Shown: in pieces, positions 23,761-30,800 of the stretch
Position numbering within the stretch: position 1 is the stretch's first letter
Layout of the letters: each line of letters starts with the position of its first letter
Origin: Candidatus Edwardsbacteria bacterium
Lineage (GTDB): Bacteria > Edwardsbacteria > AC1 > EtOH8
Reading direction: 5' to 3'
NCBI GenBank assembly: GCA_031082425.1
Contig: JAVHLB010000001.1
Span: forward strand, 62,001-126,000
DNA length: 64,000 bases
Translations under genes and position numbers: made by a program
The notes under the pieces: model-generated
What the model saw: the letters and a program-made list of their open reading frames with translations, nothing else
Database searches by the model: none
Told to the model about the DNA's origin: nothing

Positions 23761-25482
23761 CTACTGCTGCTTCAGCGGCCACATCTCCACCGAGGTCAGC
23801 TCCTGGATCTTGCGGCGTACCTCCTCGGGGCGCACCTTGAACACCTGCCCGTCCTTGCGCTGTTTGATCTCCACCAGCCCCTCCCGCAGGCTCTTCTCCC
23901 CCACGTTGATGCGGATGGGAATGCCGGTCAGGTCGGCGTCCTTGAACTTGAAGCCCGGCCGCTCCTGGCGGTCGTCCAGCAGGACCTCGAACCGGGCGTC
24001 CTGCAGTTCATTGTACAGGGATTCCGAAACATTGGCCGATTCGGTGCCCGGCCCGCCCAGCTGGCTGATAATCACCTGATAGGGCGCCACCGCCAGCGGC
24101 CAGATGATGCCCGCTTCGTCGTGGCTCTGCTCGATGATGCAGGCCGCCACCCGCTCGATGCCGATGCCGTAGGAGCCCATCACCAGCGGCTTCTCGCCGC
24201 CGTCCTCGTCCACGAAATGCGCTTTTAAAGCCTGGGAATACTTGGTGCCCAGCTTGAAGACATGCCCCAGCTCGATGGCCTGGGTGACTATCAGCGGCTG
24301 GCCGCATTTTAGGCAGGGCTCCTCGGCCCTGACCATCCGGAGGTCGGCATACTTCTCCACCTGGACGTCGCGGGCCAGGTCGATGCCGCTCAGGTGATGG
24401 TGGTCCTTATTGGCGCCGGAGACCATGCCCCGGGCCCCCTGCAGAGCCAGGTCGGCCAGCACTCTTATGCCGTCGATCCCCACCGGGGAGATGAAGCCCA
24501 CATTGGCCTGGGTTGTTTTAAGCACCTCCTCCGGGGTGGCCGGACGGAAGTTGCCCGACCCCAGGGCCGTCTGGAGCTTGGACTCGTTCAACTCGTCGTC
24601 GCCCCGGACCAGGGCGAACACCGGCTGGCCGTCCGCCATATACAGCAGGCTCTTGACCAGCTGCGAGGCGGGAATTTTCAGGAACCGGCAGACCTCCTCC
24701 ACCGTCCGCTTCTCCGGGGTGGGCACCTCGGCCAGTGCCGCAGCGGGATAGGCCGGGCTGGCGACCTGGGATTGGGCCACTTCCAGATTGGCGGCGTAGC
24801 CGCAGGCCGGGCAGACCGCGCAGGAATCCTCCCCGGAGGGCGAGGCCACCATGAACTCCTGGGAGCCGCTGCCCCCCATCAACCCGGAGGAGGCCCCCAC
24901 CACGAAGAATTTGATGCCGCAGCGGGAGAATATCCGGTGATAGGCGTCGTACATGGCCTGGTAGGAGACATCCAGCCCGGCCTGGTCCCGGTCCATGCTG
25001 TAGGCGTCCTTCATGATGAAGTGCCTCACCCGGAGCACCCCGGAGCGGGGCCGGGGCTCGTCGCGGAACTTGACCTGCATCTGGTACCAGTTCTGGGGCA
25101 GGTCCCGGTAGGAACGGAGCTTGGCCCGGGCCAGGTCGGTGATGATCTCCTCGTGGGTGGGGCACAGGGCATAGTCCCGTTTCTTGCGGTCCTTGACCCG
25201 GAACATCTCGTCCCCGAAATCCTCCCACCGCCCGCTCTCCTGCCAGATCTCGGCCGGCGCCAGGGCCGGCAGAAAAAGCTCCTGGGCCCCGGCCCGGTTC
25301 ATCTCCTCCCGGACTATCTGCATCACCTTCAGGAACACCCGCCACCCCAGGGGCAGATATTCGTAGACCCCGGCGGTCAGCTGGCGGATCATTCCGGATC
25401 TCAGCATCAGCTGATGGCTCTGCATCTCGGCCTCGGCCTGGTCCTCCTTGATGGTGGGTATGAAAGCTTTACTCCAGCGCAA
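23761..25482 (-). CDS. proS: Prolyl-tRNA synthetase, bacterial type with editing domain
   Basis: The 573-residue enzyme charges tRNA-Pro. The N-terminus RWSKAFIPTIKEDQAEAE is typical of the bacterial type. The class II motif 2 region includes FRDEPRPRSGVLRVRHFIMKDAYS, and motif 3 lies in GSYGIGIERVAACIIEQ. Between them (about residues 225-400) is the YbaK-like editing insertion (ASQLVKSLLYMADGQPVFAL, GDDELNESKLQTAL) that clears Ala-tRNA-Pro. The start is TTG with GAGGTG upstream; the N-terminal homology begins exactly there and no in-frame ATG is available. Confidence 0.96.
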   Translation of the reverse strand: MRWSKAFIPTIKEDQAEAEMQSHQLMLRSGMIRQLTAGVYEYLPLGWRVFLKVMQIVREEMNRAGAQELFLPALAPAEIWQESGRWEDFGDEMFRVKDRKKRDYALCPTHEEIITDLARAKLRSYRDLPQNWYQMQVKFRDEPRPRSGVLRVRHFIMKDAYSMDRDQAGLDVSYQAMYDAYHRIFSRCGIKFFVVGASSGLMGGSGSQEFMVASPSGEDSCAVCPACGYAANLEVAQSQVASPAYPAAALAEVPTPEKRTVEEVCRFLKIPASQLVKSLLYMADGQPVFALVRGDDELNESKLQTALGSGNFRPATPEEVLKTTQANVGFISPVGIDGIRVLADLALQGARGMVSGANKDHHHLSGIDLARDVQVEKYADLRMVRAEEPCLKCGQPLIVTQAIELGHVFKLGTKYSQALKAHFVDEDGGEKPLVMGSYGIGIERVAACIIEQSHDEAGIIWPLAVAPYQVIISQLGGPGTESANVSESLYNELQDARFEVLLDDRQERPGFKFKDADLTGIPIRINVGEKSLREGLVEIKQRKDGQVFKVRPEEVRRKIQELTSVEMWPLKQQ

Positions 25483-25654
25483 AGGTCACCTCATTTATTA
25501 AGTTTAACGGTTGGCGGGCTTTTATTATAACAGAATCGGACCCGGTTTCTCAATAGATTTCTGCGGCCGCCCCGGAGCCGTAATATTTTAAAAATTCATA
25601 TTGCAAACAGCGCTGAACTATGATAGACTGATGTTTTGCATTTTAATAACCGTT

Positions 25655-25660
25655 TATAAT
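25655..25660 (+). promoter_or_regulatory. Candidate -10 box for the foldase operon
   Basis: TATAAT lies 31 bp before the start codon in an AT-rich gap. A matching -35 is not clear (TGTTTT at 25632-25637 with 17-bp spacing is the best). This is supportive only. Confidence 0.35.
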
Positions 25661-25690
25661 CCAATCTAATTGTTAAGGAGTTTAAGAAAA

Positions 25691-27352
25691 ATGAAACGAT
25701 GGCTTTCTACCGCCCTGATCTTAAGCTTGACCATAGCGCTAACCTCCTGCAGCAGCCGCAATAAGACCATCGCCAGTGTCGGCGGCAGCAAAATAACCCT
25801 GGGCGAGTTCCAGGACGCCTACAAGCCCCCGATGATCCCCGGCGATTCGGCCGCGGTTCTGGCCGGCAAGCAGGAACTGCTCAACCGGATGGTGGACCAG
25901 AAATTGATGGTCAACGAGGCGGTGGCCCGGGGAATGGACAAGGATCCCAAACTGGTCCAGGACCTGGAGGAGCTCAAGAAGAACATCCTGCTGCAGGAGC
26001 TTTACCGGGACGAGATCCTCAAAAGGGCCCAGCCCTCCGATTCGGATGTCAAGAAATTCTATGACCGGCTAGGCAAGGAAGCCAAGGCTAGCCATATCCT
26101 GGTGAAGACCGAGGAGGAGGCCAAAGAGGTCGCCCAGGCCCTCAAAGGCGGCGGAGATTTCGCCCAGCTGGCCGGCAGCAAATCGGTCGACCGGGGCTCC
26201 GCCCAGCGGGGCGGCGACCTGGGATGGTTCGGCTGGGGCAAGATGGTCGAGGAATTTCAGGCGGCGGCCTTTTCCATGAAGCCGGGCCAGACCAGCAAGC
26301 CCATCAAGACCGCCTTCGGCTTCCACATCATCCGGCTGGACTCCCTGCGGGAGGTGCCGCTCCAGCCTTTCGAAGAAATGAAGGACCGCATCAAACAGCA
26401 GATCTCCTCCACCCGGCCCAGGGAGCTGGCCAATAAATACATCACCAAGCTTCGGGATGGCGCCAATATAAAGATCAAGGGCGATATCATCCAGGCCCTG
26501 GCCGCCAAGCAGGCCCCCGGCCAGCCCCTGCCGGCCCTGCCCCAGGCCTCTCCCGAGGAACTCAAGAAGACCGTCATCACCTACAACGGCGGCTCCTGGA
26601 CGGTGCAGACCCTGTATGATAACGTGAACCGCTACATGCGCGGGGCCCTGGACCTGAACCAGGCCGACCGCCTGAAGGAACAGGTGGAGGGCTTGATCGT
26701 CAGCGACCTGCTGCTGGCCCGGGCCAAATCCAAGGGCATTGAGCAGAACCCCAAGGTCAAAGCCCAGCTCAGCCGGACCAGGGACAACATGCTGGCCGAG
26801 GCTTACTATCGGGAGGACGTCTCCGGCAAGGTGATGCTGGGCCCCGATCAGGCCAAGAAATATTATCAGGACAATAAAAAAGAGTTCTTCCAGCCGGCCA
26901 AGGCCCTGGTTTACATCATTGCCGTGCCGGAGAAGGCCCAGGCCCAGGAGATCTACGACCTGCTGAACAAGGGGGCCGATTTCTCCCAGCTGGCCAGGGA
27001 GCGTTCGGTGGATCCCTCCAAGGCCTCCGGCGGAGCCCTGCGGTGGGTGGAGAGCAACGACGCCGAACTTCCTGAGCTTTCCCGGATGGCCTTCGGCCTG
27101 GCCCTCAACCAGCCCAGCCGCCCCTTTGCCTATCGCAATAATTTCGCCGTCATCAAGGTCACCGAGAAGACCCCGGCCAAACAGCGGACCTTCGAGGAAT
27201 CCCAGCGGGAGATAGAGTTCAAGCTGCGGCAGTCCCAGGAGGAGGCCATACTGGGCGACCTGCTGGCCTCCCTCAAGGCCAAATATCCGGTCGAGATCGA
27301 CCAGGCCCTTCTGGCCCAGGCCGAGGCTTCACCCGTAGTGGAGGAGAAATAG
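25691..27352 (+). CDS. PpiC/SurA-type foldase lipoprotein, two parvulin domains
   Basis: The start at 25691 has AAGGAG about 10 nt upstream and gives a lipoprotein signal (ILSLTIALTSC). The product is 553 residues. A SurA-type N-terminal chaperone domain precedes the first parvulin-like rotamase region (KASHILVKTEEEA, GDLGWFGWGKMVEEFQAAAF, KTAFGFHIIRLDS). A second, more divergent PPIase-like region follows (LVYIIAVPEKAQAQEIYDLL, then FSQLARERSVDP). Acts in the periplasm on unfolded outer-membrane or secreted proteins. It is the first of three foldase genes with gaps of 1 and 41 nt. Confidence 0.9.
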   Translation: MKRWLSTALILSLTIALTSCSSRNKTIASVGGSKITLGEFQDAYKPPMIPGDSAAVLAGKQELLNRMVDQKLMVNEAVARGMDKDPKLVQDLEELKKNILLQELYRDEILKRAQPSDSDVKKFYDRLGKEAKASHILVKTEEEAKEVAQALKGGGDFAQLAGSKSVDRGSAQRGGDLGWFGWGKMVEEFQAAAFSMKPGQTSKPIKTAFGFHIIRLDSLREVPLQPFEEMKDRIKQQISSTRPRELANKYITKLRDGANIKIKGDIIQALAAKQAPGQPLPALPQASPEELKKTVITYNGGSWTVQTLYDNVNRYMRGALDLNQADRLKEQVEGLIVSDLLLARAKSKGIEQNPKVKAQLSRTRDNMLAEAYYREDVSGKVMLGPDQAKKYYQDNKKEFFQPAKALVYIIAVPEKAQAQEIYDLLNKGADFSQLARERSVDPSKASGGALRWVESNDAELPELSRMAFGLALNQPSRPFAYRNNFAVIKVTEKTPAKQRTFEESQREIEFKLRQSQEEAILGDLLASLKAKYPVEIDQALLAQAEASPVVEEK

Positions 27353-27353
27353 C

Positions 27354-28175
27354 ATGAAGAGAATTCTGATATCCCTGGCCGTCCTGGGGCTGGCCGCATT
27401 CGGCTGCGGGAAGAGATCATCCGACCAGCCGGCCATTGCCCGGGTCAACCAGGCGGTGCTGGTCCAGCAGGATTTCAATGATATCCTGCCCGAGGGGATG
27501 ACCAACGTCACTCCGGCCCAGAAGGAGGAGTTCGTCCGCCGCTGGGTGAACACCGAACTGTTCTACCAGGAAGCCCAGAAGAAGGGGCTGGACAAGGAGC
27601 CCAAGATAGCCAAGCAGATCCGCGACCTGCAGAAGGAGATCCTGGCCAATCAGTTCATCCAGAAGGAGATCGTGGAAAAGCTGAAGGTCAGCGACACCGA
27701 GGCCAAGGAATATTTCGAGAGCCATCAGGAGGAGTACCAGGCGGAGATAAAACTCAGCCAGATCCTCACCGCCACCGAAGACCAGGCCCAGATGGTCAAG
27801 GCCTCCCTGGACAACGGCGAGGATTTTGCCAAGCTGGCCCGGGAAAAATCGCTGGATCCCACCACCAAGGACAAGGGCGGGGACCTGGGGATATACTTAA
27901 GGCGCGGCAGCGGCCAGATCCCGATCGATTTCGAGGAAAAGGTCTTCTCCCTGAAGAAAGGCGGGATATCAGAACCCATCAAGCTGTCGGACGGCTACCA
28001 TATCATGAAGGTCACCGACCGCCGCCCCTCCAGCCAGAGTGTCAAGTTCGAGGACATCCGGGAGGACCTGGTCTACGGGCTGACCATGCTCCGCCAGAAG
28101 ACACGGTTCGACAATATCAGCGACAGCCTGAGGCTGGCCTCCAAGGTGGAGAGCCATCCGGAATTGATAAAATGA
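27354..28175 (+). CDS. PpiC-type foldase lipoprotein
   Basis: The 273-residue product has a lipobox (LAAFGC). Its N-terminal helical chaperone part includes VNTELFYQEAQKKGLDKEP. The parvulin domain follows (IKLSQILTATEDQAQ, FAKLAREKSLDP, KGGDLGIYLRRG, and LSDGYHIMKVTDRR). It starts 1 nt after the first foldase, so the two are translationally linked. Confidence 0.9.
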   Translation: MKRILISLAVLGLAAFGCGKRSSDQPAIARVNQAVLVQQDFNDILPEGMTNVTPAQKEEFVRRWVNTELFYQEAQKKGLDKEPKIAKQIRDLQKEILANQFIQKEIVEKLKVSDTEAKEYFESHQEEYQAEIKLSQILTATEDQAQMVKASLDNGEDFAKLAREKSLDPTTKDKGGDLGIYLRRGSGQIPIDFEEKVFSLKKGGISEPIKLSDGYHIMKVTDRRPSSQSVKFEDIREDLVYGLTMLRQKTRFDNISDSLRLASKVESHPELIK

Positions 28176-28216
28176 TCCCCAGATCAAATCACGCCTAATA
28201 TTTACGAGAGGTAATA

Positions 28217-29497
28217 ATGAAGATTTCCAAGACCCTGCTGGCTCTATTGCTGTTGTTGGGCGGCATTGCCCGGGCCGGCGACACCCTGGATGCCGTCATC
28301 GGGAGGGTGGGCGACCAGCCGATCCTCAAGAGCGAGGTGGACCGCCAGGTCCAGCTTTACCGGATGCAGGTTCCCCAGGATCCCACCCCGCTGGATTCAC
28401 TGCAAAAGATGGCCCTGGAGCAGAAGATAGAGAACTACGTGATGCTGGCCCAGGCCAAAAAGGAATCCATTTTTGTAAAAGACACCGAGATAGACGAGAT
28501 ACTGGACCAGCGGATCGCCGAGATGAGGTCCCAGTTCCCCACCGAGGAACAGTTCACCGCCCAGCTCAAGATCGAGGGCACCACGGTGGCCCAGCTCAAG
28601 GCCAAACACCGCAGCGACGTCAAGAACATGCTGACCGTCCAGCGATTGATCGACCGGAACCTTCGCTCCCAGGTCACCCCGCCGACCACCAAGGAGCTGG
28701 AGGCTTTCTTCGCCAGCCACAAGGATTCCATCCCCGGCGAGCCGGAGAAGGTCGATCTGTCGCATATATTGATAGCCCCCAAACCGGGCCAGAAATCCAA
28801 GGCCGATGCCCAGGCCAAGGTCCAGCTGGTGTTGAAACAGCTCAAGCTGAAAAAGCCCTTTGCCGAGGTGGCCAAAAAATATTCGGACGACGAAGGTTCC
28901 GCCGTCAAGGGCGGCGATCTGGGCTGGTTCGGACGCAACCAGATGGTGCCGGAGTTCGAGCAGGCGGCCTTCGCCCTCAAGCCGGGGCAGGTGTCCGGCG
29001 TGATCGTCACCCAGTTCGGATTTCACATCATCAAACTGCTGGAGAAGAAGGGCGACCAGGTTCACGCCTCCCACATCCTGATCATGGTCGCCCCCTCGGC
29101 GGCCGATATTGCCCGGGCCAAAAGAACCGTCACCGCCCTGCACCAGAGGGTGGTGGTGGGACAGGAAAACTTCAACAAGCTGGCCAAGACCTACTCCGAC
29201 GATCCCGAGGCCAAGAACACCGACGGCAAACTGATGGGCATCCCGGTGGAGGGCTTCCCGGCCGAGATCAAGGACGAGCTGGCCATCCTGAAGGAGGGCG
29301 AGGTCAGCGATGTCATCGAGACCCCCACCGGATACCATATCGTCAAGCTGGAAAAGCGTTACCCGGCCAAGACCCCCACCCTGGAATCGGTGAAGGACCA
29401 GTTGGTGGAGTATTTGAAATCCAAAAAGATGCAGGAGCTCTACGAGGCCTGGATGAAGAAGCTGAAGGCCCAGTACTTCATCGAACGCAAATTATAG
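28217..29497 (+). CDS. SurA-like periplasmic foldase, two parvulin domains
   Basis: The 426-residue product has a cleavable signal (TLLALLLLLGGIARAG). The N-terminal SurA_N domain carries AVIGRVGDQPILKSEVDRQV. Two PPIase domains follow: DLSHILIAPKPGQKS with KGGDLGWFGRNQMVPEFE and TQFGFHIIKLLEKK, then ASHILIMVAP with KTYSDDPEAKN. This is the closest match to canonical SurA, which escorts outer-membrane proteins to the Bam complex. Unlike its two neighbours it lacks a lipobox, so it should be soluble in the periplasm. Confidence 0.93.
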   Translation: MKISKTLLALLLLLGGIARAGDTLDAVIGRVGDQPILKSEVDRQVQLYRMQVPQDPTPLDSLQKMALEQKIENYVMLAQAKKESIFVKDTEIDEILDQRIAEMRSQFPTEEQFTAQLKIEGTTVAQLKAKHRSDVKNMLTVQRLIDRNLRSQVTPPTTKELEAFFASHKDSIPGEPEKVDLSHILIAPKPGQKSKADAQAKVQLVLKQLKLKKPFAEVAKKYSDDEGSAVKGGDLGWFGRNQMVPEFEQAAFALKPGQVSGVIVTQFGFHIIKLLEKKGDQVHASHILIMVAPSAADIARAKRTVTALHQRVVVGQENFNKLAKTYSDDPEAKNTDGKLMGIPVEGFPAEIKDELAILKEGEVSDVIETPTGYHIVKLEKRYPAKTPTLESVKDQLVEYLKSKKMQELYEAWMKKLKAQYFIERKL

Positions 29498-29510
29498 ACA
29501 CGGTACGAAC

Positions 29511-29538
29511 AAAAAGCCCCGCCAACGGCGGGGCTTTT
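29511..29538 (+). terminator. Rho-independent terminator ending foldase operon
   Basis: AAAAAGCCCCGCC pairs with GGCGGGGCTTTT around AAC, followed by ATATTTAG. It is the only strong terminator right after the third foldase and faces the leftward nitrilase gene. Confidence 0.93.
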
Positions 29539-29554
29539 ATATTTAGGGAAGAAG

Positions 29555-30319
29555 TCATCCTGATGGGATTTTTGCCGGCACCATCCCCTCTTTCCAGTCG
29601 GCCGATTGAGTTATGCATCTGCCATCATGGGAAAACAAATAGCCCCCTCCCGGGAAATCTTCGTCCGTCGTTCGGCCGGCCTGGGTGGCCACCGCAATAT
29701 GGATGCCGTTGGCGACGGCATATTTGCCCAGCTTGCCGAAGCATTCTCCCCTCCACCAATCGTAACCCTCCTGCCAGTTCCTGGTCTTCTGGTCCCCGTA
29801 AAGGCCTGGGGCGGCGCACTCTATGACCATTTTAGCCCCCTGGCGGGCCAGTTCTTTAAAGATGTTCTGGTCGTCGATATCGGCGCAGAGGGACAGCCCG
29901 TATTTTATGCCCGAGCGTGAAAAGACCGGCTGGTCATCACCCGGACTGAACCACTCGGCCTCTTCGTCCTTGACGGTCTTCTTGCGGTAGTATCCCTTGA
30001 TCGATCCGCCTTCCGCAACAAATTGGGTAATGAATGGTTTGTCTGCGTTATTTTGCTCCACGAACCCGGCGATGATGGTGGTATGGTATTCCCGGCTTAA
30101 CCCGTTGATTTCTTTGATGGCGGGATGGTCCCGGGAGATGACCGCCTCCCGATGCTGCCGGGGGTCGATATATCCGGTGATGTTCATCTCGGGAAAGCAG
30201 ACGATGTCGGCCTTGGCATCTTTGGCCTGGCCAAGATATCGGCGCATCTCCTTTATATTTTCATCTATGGCCGCCTTCTCACAGCGCATCTGGATCAGGG
30301 CCAAACTAAGTTGCGCCAT
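29555..30319 (-). CDS. Carbon-nitrogen hydrolase (nitrilase family)
   Basis: The start at 30319 is the first ATG. The 254-residue product has the nitrilase triad: Glu in CFPEMNITGY, Lys in GYYRKKTVKDEE and Cys in YGLSLCADIDDQ. It cleaves or makes C-N bonds in amides; branch and substrate cannot be told from sequence. Members often serve in nitrogen salvage or cofactor repair. The upstream Nudix gene ends only a few bases before, so the two form a small operon. Confidence 0.9.
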   Translation of the reverse strand: MAQLSLALIQMRCEKAAIDENIKEMRRYLGQAKDAKADIVCFPEMNITGYIDPRQHREAVISRDHPAIKEINGLSREYHTTIIAGFVEQNNADKPFITQFVAEGGSIKGYYRKKTVKDEEAEWFSPGDDQPVFSRSGIKYGLSLCADIDDQNIFKELARQGAKMVIECAAPGLYGDQKTRNWQEGYDWWRGECFGKLGKYAVANGIHIAVATQAGRTTDEDFPGGGYLFSHDGRCITQSADWKEGMVPAKIPSG

Positions 30320-30322
30320 CAA

Positions 30323-30787
30323 TTATATATTTCTTTCAATATGAATTTGGTCGGGATTTTTGGAATATGTTCGGAAAACAATTTTGCCGTTAAATTCCAT
30401 CATATCTTTCAGTCTGTCGTGCAAAAAAGGCAAGGCAACCATTTTCAATGCTTCTGTTCGATCAAACCAACCAACCTTTTCACTTTCTCCGCTGATTGAC
30501 AATTCTCCGGAAACGTATTCGCACAGAAACCCAAACATTACCTTTGTAGTTATGAATTCGTTCTCTGGTTTGATGTTCTGATATACCCCGGTTAATTTAT
30601 TGACCGTGACATCAACGCCGGTCTCTTCTTTTATTTCCCGGATCAAACCGGAGATTATATCCTCCCCATTTTCAATCTGTCCGCCGGGGAATTCCCATCC
30701 TCTTTGGGGATGAAGCATCAAAAGCATCTTTCCTTCGCGGTTATAAACCAAACCGCCTGCGGCTACAATATGGGTGGGAAAATTCAT
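30323..30787 (-). CDS. Nudix hydrolase
   Basis: The 154-residue protein contains a full Nudix box, GGQIENGEDIISGLIREI followed by KEETGVDV, near residues 38-65. This binds Mg2+ and cleaves nucleoside diphosphate-linked substrates. The preceding WEFPGG fits the family. Its substrate is unknown. The gene is distinctly AT-rich compared with the surrounding sequence, so it may have been acquired. Confidence 0.9.
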   Translation of the reverse strand: MNFPTHIVAAGGLVYNREGKMLLMLHPQRGWEFPGGQIENGEDIISGLIREIKEETGVDVTVNKLTGVYQNIKPENEFITTKVMFGFLCEYVSGELSISGESEKVGWFDRTEALKMVALPFLHDRLKDMMEFNGKIVFRTYSKNPDQIHIERNI

Positions 30788-30800
30788 GTATGATCACTTT

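Noticed and set aside
25482..25691. T-box or riboswitch upstream of proS or the foldase operon
   Set aside because: No T-box sequence or conserved leader fold was seen in the 208-bp gap.
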